Source: a virus
Length of the DNA: 38,932 nt
Reading direction: 5' to 3' (one strand)
Virus record (IMG/VR): IMGVR_UViG_3300032242_001769
Coordinates: 1-38,932 of that record
Made by a program: the position numbers and the translations under genes. The notes under the pieces were generated by a model. It ran no database searches. It was given only the letters and a program-made list of their open reading frames with translations, and was not told where the DNA came from. Positions 15,303-20,458 of this stretch are shown here, one piece after another; position 1 is the stretch's first letter, and each line of letters starts with the position of its first letter.

Positions 15303-15342
15303 AAGAAAACCCAACCGTACAACTATGTTGCATTGGGTTGGG
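15302..15342 (-). terminator. Intrinsic terminator at the end of the tRNA array
   Basis: On the minus strand CCCAACC pairs with GGTTGGG (7 bp), enclosing a smaller CAAC/GTTG hairpin, and is followed by TTTTCTTTT. It lies 10 bases after the tRNA-Gly(GCC) 3' end and just before the promoter of the next gene. Confidence 0.82.
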
Positions 15343-15351
15343 CATGTTTAT

Positions 15352-15427
15352 TGGAGCGGGAAAGGAGACTCGAACTCCCGACATCTTGCTTGGCAAGCAA
15401 GTGCTCTACCAACTGAGCTATTCCCGC
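15352..15427 (-). tRNA. tRNA-Gly(GCC)
   Basis: Full cloverleaf with anticodon loop TTGCCAA, T-loop TTCGAGT, discriminator T and encoded CCA. Last gene of the array. Confidence 0.95.
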
Positions 15428-15428
15428 A

Positions 15429-15629
15429 TTATGCTTTTATATCGACATTTTGTCCTAGATTCTCATTATATAATCTAGCTAATTCCATTCGTCGAATTCT
15501 TAATTTTTCTTCAGTCATTTCCTTATCAAGTTTATGAGTTACTGTTTTGGATTGATTCTGTCTTTCAGCAACCTGTCCAATTTGGTATATATGTAATGCT
15601 TGATAATGGGAAATGGGTTCTATTTTCAT
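15429..15629 (-). CDS. Small charged phage protein between tRNAs, leaderless late gene
   Basis: 66 residues from the ATG at 15629 (MKIEPISHYQALHIYQIGQV); the C-terminal half is a charged helix (EEKLRIRRMELARLYNENLG). A CATAAATA late-type element ends 4 bases before the ATG, so the message would be leaderless. An upstream in-frame start would lie inside tRNA-Trp and is rejected. Confidence 0.72.
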   Translation of the reverse strand: MKIEPISHYQALHIYQIGQVAERQNQSKTVTHKLDKEMTEEKLRIRRMELARLYNENLGQNVDIKA

Positions 15630-15633
15630 ACAG

Positions 15634-15641
15634 TATTTATG
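15634..15641 (-). promoter_or_regulatory. T4-type late promoter element
   Basis: CATAAATA four bases before the start codon of the 66-codon gene. Confidence 0.65.
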
Positions 15642-15644
15642 ATC

Positions 15645-15719
15645 TGGCATCCCCCCAAGGATTCGAACCTTGTCTAGCGGTTTTGGAGACCGTTGTGCTG
15701 CCGTTGACACTAGAGAGAT
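15645..15719 (-). tRNA. tRNA-Trp(CCA)
   Basis: Anticodon loop CTCCAAA, T-loop TTCGAAT, encoded CCA, discriminator G. Several G-U pairs in the acceptor (ATCTCTC with GGGGGAT) and one A-C mismatch at the base of the anticodon stem. Confidence 0.9.
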
Positions 15720-15724
15720 ATAGT

Positions 15725-15800
15725 TGGTTGCGGGACTTGGATTTGAACCAAGGATGGCAAAGGCTTATGAGACCTCGCTGGTGACCGGACCCTCCCCGCT
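15725..15800 (-). tRNA. Initiator-like tRNA-fMet(CAT)
   Basis: Anticodon loop CTCATAA. Initiator traits: unpaired 1-72 (A x A), the 3' end CCCGCAACCA and T-loop TTCAAAT as in bacterial initiators, and a near GGG:CCC anticodon stem (GGT:GCC). Encoded CCA. Confidence 0.85.
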
Positions 15801-15809
15801 ATAAATTGG

Positions 15810-15845
15810 TTACATACTACTTATCTTATTGTACTCCGTATGTAA
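15810..15845 (-). repeat. Inverted repeat between tRNAs
   Basis: 8-bp arms TTACATAC / GTATGTAA around 20 bases, just upstream of tRNA-fMet. Confidence 0.55.
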
Positions 15846-15902
15846 GGGAGAATTCTAAATTGGTGGACACAAGTTTTGAGGCTGGCCCGTTAGTAGATCA
15901 CT

Positions 15903-15985
15903 ACCACCTGTTACATTGCTGTATGTACTATTGCTTGCCCAAGGATTTACCGCGGTACCTTGCGACTCATACTGGATAATGTAAC
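15903..15985 (-). ncRNA. Structured non-coding element (copy a)
   Basis: Enclosed by GTTACATT / AATGTAAC (8 bp) with an inner GTATG/CATAC and a CAAGG/CCTTG hairpin. On the minus strand the motifs CGCAAGG, CTTGGG and GTAACAGGTGGT follow in order, shared with 17684-17732. The strand is assumed from the flanking tRNAs. Confidence 0.5.
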
Positions 15986-15999
15986 TTATCCGCTGCTCT

Positions 16000-16073
16000 T
16001 GGTGGAGGATAACAGAATCGAACTGTTGCGAAAACCTTGCAAAGGTCCCAGGCTACCATTACATCAATCCCCC
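16000..16073 (-). tRNA. tRNA-Ala(TGC)
   Basis: Acceptor GGGGGAT/ATCCTCC, anticodon loop TTTGCAA, T-loop TTCGATT, encoded CCA. The D-stem pairs poorly. Confidence 0.85.
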
Positions 16074-16077
16074 AAAC

Positions 16078-16154
16078 TGGTCGGTGTGACACGATTCGAA
16101 CATGCGACCACTGCGTCCCAAACGCAGAGCTCTACCAAGCTGAGCTACACACCG
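16078..16154 (-). tRNA. tRNA-Pro(TGG)
   Basis: Clean cloverleaf, anticodon loop TTTGGGA, T-loop TTCGAAT, encoded CCA. Confidence 0.95.
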
Positions 16155-16193
16155 AAATAAAATTAGGGCACAACTATCTATCCTTACAGGACC

Positions 16194-16237
16194 AATAACA
16201 CTTACTTATTACCGCATTATTGACGACCATTGTTATT
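16194..16237 (-). repeat. Inverted repeat between tRNAs
   Basis: 7-bp arms AATAACA / TGTTATT with 30 bases between; no gene in the surrounding 16155-16288 spacer. Confidence 0.5.
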
Positions 16238-16288
16238 TAAAATCATCACAACGTCAAACAAGGACTGGGAGTGCTGATCCCCTAAAAC

Positions 16289-16362
16289 TGGTACCTCGTT
16301 GGAGAATTGAACTCCCGTATCCACCGTGTAAGGATGGCGTTCTACCATTAAACTACCGAGGC
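16289..16362 (-). tRNA. tRNA-Val(TAC)
   Basis: Anticodon loop CTTACAC, T-loop TTCAATT, encoded CCA. First gene after the promoter at 16390. Confidence 0.93.
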
Positions 16363-16370
16363 AAAATTCT

Positions 16371-16883
16371 TTACTTAACCTGTTCTACTATTATACCTGA
16401 CTTCTCAAGGAATGTCAAGCCTTTATCATCTCTATAGTTTTCACCATAAAAAACGCTACTAATCCCAGACTGAAGAATAAGTTTAGCACAATGAATACAA
16501 GGACTATGGGTAACGAATAAGGTTGCCCCCAATCCACTGTCATTAGACTTCGCCAATTTTGCAATCGCGTTTGATTCTGCATGTAAAGTTTCGTCCTTGG
16601 TAACAAGTCTATATCTACGGTTTGATTCAAATTCTTCGCTATATTCTTCGAATGGCCAGCGTTCTTCGATCTCATCTGGATCAAGCCAACCGCCGGCATC
16701 GCTATTCATATAATCTTTGTACTCACATTCATTATCCCAACCTACAGGCATACCGTTGTAGCCGATTGAGATAATGCGATCATCTTTTACAACGATTGCG
16801 CCGACTTTTAATCTTACTGCTGGACTAATTTCAGCAAATCGTTTTGCTGTGTCCATGTATGCGTGTTTAAACTTTTCTTTCAT
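16371..16883 (-). CDS. Deoxycytidylate (dCMP) deaminase
   Basis: 170 residues from the ATG at 16883. The zinc/catalytic motif HAE is at 101-103 (ETLHAESNAIAKL) and PCxxC at 128-132 (SPCIHC). The N-terminal GYNGMP is typical of dCMP deaminases. It converts dCMP to dUMP for dTTP synthesis. The start lies 5 bases after the CCA of tRNA-Gly(TCC), so the only Shine-Dalgarno-like sequence (AGGA) begins at the tRNA 3' end. A promoter for the next tRNA lies within its last codons. Confidence 0.92.
   Translation of the reverse strand: MKEKFKHAYMDTAKRFAEISPAVRLKVGAIVVKDDRIISIGYNGMPVGWDNECEYKDYMNSDAGGWLDPDEIEERWPFEEYSEEFESNRRYRLVTKDETLHAESNAIAKLAKSNDSGLGATLFVTHSPCIHCAKLILQSGISSVFYGENYRDDKGLTFLEKSGIIVEQVK
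16390..16418 (-). promoter_or_regulatory. Sigma-70 promoter for the tRNA-Val group
   Basis: TTGACA, 17-bp spacer, TATAAT inside the 3' end of the dCMP deaminase gene. Confidence 0.87.
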
Positions 16884-16888
16884 ATTCC

Positions 16889-16962
16889 TGGAGCGGGGTA
16901 AGAGAATCGAACTCTCAGCATTAGCTTGGAAGGCTAAGGTATTACCACTATACGAACCCCGC
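16889..16962 (-). tRNA. tRNA-Gly(TCC)
   Basis: Anticodon loop CTTCCAA, T-loop TTCGATT, encoded CCA. Confidence 0.95.
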
Positions 16963-16964
16963 TT

Positions 16965-17048
16965 ACTATTCTGAAACACACTACCTGCTCTGTTACGGCT
17001 ACATATCTGTAGTTTGGTATCCATTCATGTAATGTGTTTTAGAATAGT
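16965..17048 (-). repeat. Hairpin cassette, ACACACT family
   Basis: 20-base arms that pair with two mismatches (plus strand ACTATTCTGAAACACACTAC and GTAATGTGTTTTAGAATAGT). The inner 44 bases hold a CTACA/TGTAG hairpin but no tRNA. It begins 3 bases from the 5' end of tRNA-Gly(TCC). Confidence 0.65.
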
Positions 17049-17359
17049 GGAGGACTGAGAATACATCTCTCCCAATAGCACCTCGGACATTATTGTAAAC
17101 CTTGCGAGTCTACTTTCTTCCGACTTCCACTACAACCATATTGCTATGTATCATAGTCTGCTATCAGCATCGCCGTTTTTAAAGACAGGCAGTAGTCTTG
17201 TCGCCATATGCTATTCTACGCTTTCTATCCCGTTGACCTTGCGAGCCATTCAAGTGCGCTAACACCTTACGAAACTTCCTGCATAAACCAATATTACCTT
17301 GCGAGCTTTATTGGACTTGGTTAGCTTGCGCCCCAAGTATTAGATGCTTTTCACATACG

Positions 17360-17475
17360 ACCGAGTCAGTCTTTGCTTTTATGTTAGATAGTGGGTATGA
17401 AGCCACAGCCTATTCCTTAACAGGGAATTGCTCTACGATGAGCTATATCAACCTACTGCGATGTGCTGACTCAGT
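17360..17475 (-). repeat. Inverted-repeat frame around Asn-like tRNA
   Basis: 10-bp arms (minus strand ACTGAGTCAG and CTGACTCGGT, one G-U) enclose the tRNA-like element at 17382-17452. Confidence 0.5.
17382..17452 (-). tRNA. Aberrant tRNA-Asn-like element (GTT)
   Basis: Good D-arm (GCTC/GAGC) and anticodon arm ATTCC-CTGTTAA-GGAAT. The 3' acceptor strand carries an extra T (TATCTAAC), the T-loop has 8 bases, and no CCA is encoded. Either a decaying tRNA or a tRNA-like RNA. Confidence 0.55.
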
Positions 17476-17683
17476 TGCTACATAATCTTTTGGACTACAT
17501 AATACAACACACCACGTACCTTTTGTCTTGCGAACTACTCAGTCGTCTTTTGCGATCTGTGTCGACCCCGCCATTGCTGACAGCCTCCACTAACCACTCA
17601 AACTGCATACGAGCCCTTAGGTGCAACCCTTCGGACAAATACGCTACCCTTTCTCATACTAATTAACTGGACTGGTTTAGTTG

Positions 17684-17732
17684 TGAAGTCAGCACCACCT
17701 GTTACTTTCCATCTACCCAAGTTCCCCTTGCG
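17684..17732 (-). ncRNA. Structured non-coding element (copy b)
   Basis: Shares with 15903-15985, in the same order on the minus strand, CGCAAGG, CTTGGG and GTAACAGGTGGT; a CCC-GCAA-GGG tetraloop hairpin is visible. Confidence 0.45.
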
Positions 17733-17942
17733 GGCTTGTCGGCACATGTTCTTTCCACAACATCCAGCGTCATTGTTACAACCACCGGTCTTATCAGTGA
17801 TCGCTACCTCACGGTAGTGAGCAGGCTTGTCTAAACGAACTATTACTAGCGGAGTTATGTAGGCATACCTCCTTTGGCTGTGTCACCACAGTTATTCTTC
17901 GTAAACGGCAAGCCGCCTACAGGATATTAAACTACCCTTAAA

Positions 17943-18054
17943 TTCTTATACAACTGCACACTTACAGGAATTGAACCTGCCCACCTCGGATTTACCAAAG
18001 CTGCAATCCGCTACATCTGCGTGGCCTACGCATTCATGTGCATGTGTATAAGAA
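17943..18054 (-). repeat. 17-bp extended stem around Cys-like tRNA
   Basis: Arms CTTATACAACTGCACAC and GTGCATGTGTATAAG pair over about 17 bp with a two-base mismatch, continuing the acceptor stem of the enclosed tRNA-like element. TTCTTATAC is repeated just outside, giving a second possible hairpin. Confidence 0.6.
17955..18041 (-). tRNA. Aberrant tRNA-Cys-like element
   Basis: T-arm CAGG-TTCAATT-CCTG and the stretch ATGTAGCGGATTGCA match bacterial tRNA-Cys. About 9 extra bases (GCTTTGGTA) follow the anticodon GCA inside the loop, a TGCG/CGCA hairpin sits in the D region, and CCA is absent. A normal tRNA-Cys is at 25201. Confidence 0.5.
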
Positions 18055-18067
18055 CTTCTTATACTTA

Positions 18068-18082
18068 ACTTTTTAAAGAGCG
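18068..18082 (-). promoter_or_regulatory. boxA-like antitermination sequence
   Basis: Minus strand CGCTCTTTAAAAAGTT, close to rrn boxA (TGCTCTTTAACA), about 25 bases after a sigma-70 promoter and before the gene-free block. Confidence 0.6.
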
Positions 18083-18107
18083 TATGTTAATTTCTTAACA
18101 TGTATAT

Positions 18108-18136
18108 ATTGTAGCAAACTTCTTACTGTTTGTCAA
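18108..18136 (-). promoter_or_regulatory. Sigma-70 promoter with rrn-like leader
   Basis: TTGACA, 17-bp spacer, TACAAT. Drives the structured block and probably tRNA-Gly(TCC) onward. Confidence 0.85.
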
Positions 18137-18162
18137 TACCTTTTTAAAATATCTTTATTAAA

Positions 18163-18239
18163 ACACACTTCCAAGAACTCCCGATTGATTAACTCGGTCC
18201 TAATGCTCATTCAGGTAATCACATCCCGAAGGAGTGTGC
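18163..18239. repeat. Hairpin cassette, ACACACT family (weak)
   Basis: Plus-strand ACACACTTCC pairs with GGAGTGTG; a CCGA/TCGG hairpin lies inside. The rest of 18240-18445 shows further hairpins (GTCTAG/CTAGAC, ACTCC/GGAGT) but no gene. Confidence 0.45.
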
Positions 18240-18449
18240 TAGTGTCTAGCTACCTACACCACATAGGCCCTAGACTGAGCTGTTACTCTGTCCATAACAT
18301 TTATTCATTTGGAGTAGGTGTTAAACCTCACCCAATGCGTTCCCGCCACTCCTTCACGGAGTACAGATGGTCAATGCACTGCACACCTGGCGCTCTTTAT
18401 GGTGACTGCCCCACCCCCTGTGTATAACGGGCAAGGGCGCCCGGGTTTT

Positions 18450-18524
18450 TGGTGCCCCCACCATGACTTGAACACGGGACCTTCGCCTTACAAGGGCGCT
18501 GCTCTACCACTGAGCTATAAGGGC
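18450..18524 (-). tRNA. tRNA-Thr(TGT)
   Basis: Anticodon loop CTTGTAA, T-loop TTCAAGT, encoded CCA; two G-U pairs in the acceptor. Confidence 0.93.
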
Positions 18525-18531
18525 ATAAGTG

Positions 18532-18711
18532 TTATCCACCTTGAGTAGAATTTTTTACTTCGTTATCGTTGCGCTCTTGTTCTTCCATCCAAAGCATTTG
18601 TTGATGTTTAAATGTATCTTCAGTTAGACTATGCCAACCAATACAATTACCAGTTGGGCTACGGCCGCAACCGCAAGTACCTTTTTTCATTTGTTCAACA
18701 CTAGGTGACAT
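18532..18711 (-). CDS. CDGSH-like iron-sulfur miniprotein
   Basis: 59 residues (MSPSVEQMKKGTCGCGRSPT...). C13, C15, C23 and H27 form CxC-x2-S-x4-C-x-G-x-H, one residue shorter than the CDGSH motif C-x-C-x2-S-x3-P-x-C-D-G-S-H that holds a [2Fe-2S] cluster. The rest is a charged helix. A cluster-binding or redox role is inferred from the motif only. The start overlaps the upstream stop by one base (TAATG). Confidence 0.72.
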   Translation of the reverse strand: MSPSVEQMKKGTCGCGRSPTGNCIGWHSLTEDTFKHQQMLWMEEQERNDNEVKNSTQGG

Positions 18712-18893
18712 TATTTTTCTTCCTTACCAGACTGCCATTCAACAGTTTTCTTATCTTCTTTGTAAAAGTCATCAGGCAATGGAGGCGGAACATATTGTTC
18801 CTTCTTTGGTTTAGTACCAAAAATGCTTTCAATGTTTTTACCCAATTCCTCTTGGGAAATACTAATAGGGCGTGTCCTACTACCTTTACTCAT
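18711..18893 (-). CDS. Small phage protein, 60 aa
   Basis: MSKGSRTRPISISQEELGKN starts a 60-residue protein with a Pro-rich middle (YVPPPLPDDFYKED) and acidic end. Function unknown. It overlaps the omega-like gene by ATGA, so the three genes 18532-19117 form one operon behind tRNA-Leu(TAG). Confidence 0.75.
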   Translation of the reverse strand: MSKGSRTRPISISQEELGKNIESIFGTKPKKEQYVPPPLPDDFYKEDKKTVEWQSGKEEK

Positions 18894-19117
18894 CGAACTT
18901 TCCTCAAATATTCACGACCGACTTTACCTTGTTCAACTTCTTTCAATGCCAATACAATTGGATTGCTACCATTAGTATTATCGACCAATGGACGAGCACC
19001 TCGGCGCAGTTCGCGAACACGAGCACTTGCCACTAGCACAAGATCGAATCGATTACCAATCATTTCAACACATTTGTCTGTGTCATTTTGAGAAGGTAAC
19101 ATTGCAGTTTTTAACAT
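18890..19117 (-). CDS. rpoZ: RNA polymerase omega subunit-like protein
   Basis: 75 residues. The block MIGNRFDLVLVASARVRELR followed by RGARPLVDN and NPIVLALKEVEQGKVG matches the conserved core of bacterial RpoZ (NRFDLVLVAARRARQ...; T-V-I-A-L-R-E-I-x-E-G). Omega binds the C-terminus of beta-prime and helps its folding; in E. coli it also contributes to a ppGpp site. A phage copy could replace the host subunit and alter polymerase behaviour. Its position inside the tRNA array, transcribed together with tRNA-Leu(TAG), is notable. Confidence 0.8.
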   Translation of the reverse strand: MLKTAMLPSQNDTDKCVEMIGNRFDLVLVASARVRELRRGARPLVDNTNGSNPIVLALKEVEQGKVGREYLRKVR

Positions 19118-19139
19118 AAAGTCTTTCTATAAAATTAAA

Positions 19140-19223
19140 TGGTGCCCTAGGAGAGACTCGAACTCTCAACTCTTTCGAGGACGGCTTCTAAGACCGCTGT
19201 GTAAACCATTCCACCACCAGGGC
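19140..19223 (-). tRNA. tRNA-Leu(TAG)
   Basis: Class II with a 13-base variable arm, anticodon loop CTTAGAA, T-loop TTCGAGT, encoded CCA. Confidence 0.95.
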
Positions 19224-19241
19224 ATTAAACTAACAAATACT

Positions 19242-19270
19242 ATTGTAACAGGATATTTATAAACTGTCAA
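19242..19270 (-). promoter_or_regulatory. Sigma-70 promoter before tRNA-Leu(TAG)
   Basis: TTGACA, 17-bp spacer, TACAAT. The spacer also contains TATAAATA, a late-type sequence. Confidence 0.85.
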
Positions 19271-19287
19271 TAGTATATCTAAATTAA

Positions 19288-19506
19288 TTTGTTAAAGTTG
19301 TGTCACCATCGTTATTGACACCATTCACCTGTTTATACAAGGTCGACCAGGACTCGGTAAGTCACTTGGAATACTTGTCCAGTCTGTGCGCCGCCTTGCA
19401 CCCGGATCTTCCGATCCGTCGGGCATCGAACCCGTAACCTTCTACTATATCAGTCCTTCGAAGAAACTTTTATAGCGTGACTTTCTTTTGCTGACACTTT
19501 AACAAA
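19288..19506 (-). ncRNA. Multi-branched structured RNA with T-arm-like hairpin
   Basis: Closed by GTTAAAG.../...CTTTAAC arms that start next to the CCA of tRNA-Asp. Inside, on the minus strand: AAGTCAC with GTGACTT (7 bp), AGGACT with AGTCCT (6 bp), a T-arm-like CGGG-TTCGATG-CCCG, and CGGATC-GGAA-GATCCG with a GNRA tetraloop. No anticodon arm. Function unknown. Confidence 0.55.
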
Positions 19507-19509
19507 ACT

Positions 19510-19585
19510 TGGCGCCACAGACGGGAATCGAACCCGCCTAAATCGGATAGACAATCCAGTGCCCTCCCCAGAGGACTACTGTGGC
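19510..19585 (-). tRNA. tRNA-Asp(GTC), copy 1
   Basis: Anticodon loop TTGTCTA, T-loop TTCGATT, discriminator G, encoded CCA. Nearly identical in its 3' half to the copy at 25586. Confidence 0.95.
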
Positions 19586-19603
19586 ATAAAATTAATCTGT
19601 AAA

Positions 19604-19686
19604 GAAAGACCTCAATCTTTCACTTGTAGCACGGTGTATGTAAACATACTATCTTTCGATATCAAAGCCTCAACTTTGAACTTGTA
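19604..19686 (-). ncRNA. Tandem covarying hairpins with loop UUGAGG
   Basis: Two 6-bp hairpins, GAAAGA-TTGAGG-TCTTTC and TCAAAG-TTGAGG-CTTTGA (minus strand), 58 bases apart. Each is directly preceded by TACAAGT. The stems differ by compensating changes while loop and flank are identical. Confidence 0.65.
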
Positions 19687-19718
19687 TCGCGGTTGCTGTG
19701 AACAGCATTTACAAAACT

Positions 19719-19793
19719 TGGCGACTCGTGGGAGAATCGAACTCCCGTAATCGGATAGACAATCCGAAGTAATGACCATTATACGAACGAGCC
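19719..19793 (-). tRNA. tRNA-Asp(GTC), copy 2
   Basis: Anticodon loop TTGTCTA, T-loop TTCGATT, discriminator G, encoded CCA; the D-arm differs from copy 1. Confidence 0.92.
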
Positions 19794-19877
19794 TAAATTT
19801 GCAGTAGTTTCTATATCACCCATTGAAACTAATAAACATTGAGAAAGAGCTTGCATTGCAAGATTCCTATTTGCTCT

Positions 19878-19964
19878 TGGTGGAGACGACTGGAGTCGAA
19901 CCAGTAGTGCCTTTCGGGCGGCGGATTTACAGTCCACTGGGGTTACCAATTTTCCTACATCTCC
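19878..19964 (-). tRNA. tRNA-Tyr(GTA)
   Basis: Class II, anticodon loop CTGTAAA, T-loop TTCGACT, encoded CCA. Confidence 0.93.
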
Positions 19965-19971
19965 ATATCTG

Positions 19972-20063
19972 TGGTACCAGCGGAGGGGATCGAACCCTCT
20001 CAAGAACGCTAATCTGGCGCTAAAAGGCTTATAAGACCTCTCTGACTTCCAAGTCTCGCTGGC
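19972..20063 (-). tRNA. tRNA-Ile(TAT) with class II-like variable arm
   Basis: Anticodon loop CTTATAA (decodes AUA), stem as in the initiator-like tRNA at 15725 except C34 to T. A 20-base variable region forms a 5-bp hairpin (AGCGC/GCGTT), unusual for Ile. T-loop TTCGATC, encoded CCA. Confidence 0.8.
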
Positions 20064-20073
20064 ATTGATTATT

Positions 20074-20139
20074 TACACTCGGGACTTTTCTCGACGGTGG
20101 TGTCCTTGCCTCGCATAAACTATGTTTAGGCCGAGTGTA
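20074..20139 (-). repeat. Inverted repeat in tRNA spacer
   Basis: Perfect 9-bp arms TACACTCGG / CCGAGTGTA around 48 bases. Confidence 0.6.
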
Positions 20140-20143
20140 TAAA

Positions 20144-20310
20144 ACCATTAGTTGATAGCACTTAAACCTTACAGGCTAAGCAAATTTCGGAGTGGGTTGC
20201 AGCCCTCCTAAGCCATTGCTCTCGGTTGTGTCAGAAGAGTAAGATGGCCCTATTCTTCATAAGTTTATGCGTCCATAAACGATACCCGTCAAATACTATC
20301 AACTAATGGT
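20144..20310 (-). ncRNA. 167-nt element with 15-bp perfect closing stem
   Basis: Arms ACCATTAGTTGATAG / CTATCAACTAATGGT. The first arm on the minus strand begins with the ACCA of tRNA-Leu(TAA). Inside are GTTTATG-GACG-CATAAAC and a GGAGGG/CCC-CTCC hairpin. No ORF. Could block CCA-end maturation or be a processed RNA. Confidence 0.6.
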
Positions 20311-20393
20311 GCGGCTGGCCGGAATCGAACCGGCACGGTGTCTCCACCGGCGGGTTTTAAGCCCGCTACGTCTACCTATTTCATCACAGCCGC
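20307..20393 (-). tRNA. tRNA-Leu(TAA)
   Basis: Class II, anticodon loop CTTAAAA, perfect GCGGG/CCCGC stem, T-loop TTCGATT, encoded CCA. Confidence 0.95.
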
Positions 20394-20406
20394 AAATTTT
20401 ATTTTA

Positions 20407-20420
20407 ATTTTTTAAAGAAC
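20407..20420 (-). promoter_or_regulatory. boxA-like antitermination sequence
   Basis: Minus strand GTTCTTTAAAAAATT, 14 bases before tRNA-Leu(TAA) and about 40 after the promoter. Confidence 0.6.
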
Positions 20421-20458
20421 TTGTAACAGCTAACTCTATCATTTGCTGCTATGTAATA

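Larger units (their letters stand above)
17049..17942 (-). other. Gene-free structured block
   Basis: About 900 bases with no credible ORF on either strand. It contains five of the six CCTTGCG/TCTTGCG motifs of the window (17100, 17237, 17297, 17526, 17726; minus strand CGCAAGG), several hairpins such as ACTTGG/CCAAGT at 17315-17338, an aberrant Asn-like tRNA and copy b of a repeated element. Function unknown. Confidence 0.5.

Noticed and set aside
15857-15990. tmRNA or two-piece tmRNA, because a CCACCA lies at 15858
   Set aside because: No tag-peptide reading frame and no proper T-arm before the CCA.
16415-16699. 94-codon minus-strand frame overlapping dCMP deaminase
   Set aside because: Out-of-frame shadow; the deaminase HAE and PCxxC motifs fix the real frame.
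17040-17950. Group I or group II intron
   Set aside because: No recognisable P7 or domain V core, and no interrupted gene on either side.
17049-18060. rRNA fragment, because of sequences such as CTTGCGAAC and CACCACCTGTTAC
   Set aside because: Only short coincidental matches to 16S-like stretches; order and context do not fit any rRNA.
18427-18451. Plus-strand terminator (CGGGC hairpin followed by TTTTT)
   Set aside because: No plus-strand promoter or gene precedes it, and the T run belongs to the spacer beside tRNA-Thr; noted only as a hairpin.
17463-18548. Short plus-strand frames in the gene-free block
   Set aside because: Low-complexity Cys/His/Ser composition, no ribosome-binding sites, and they run through tRNA-like elements.
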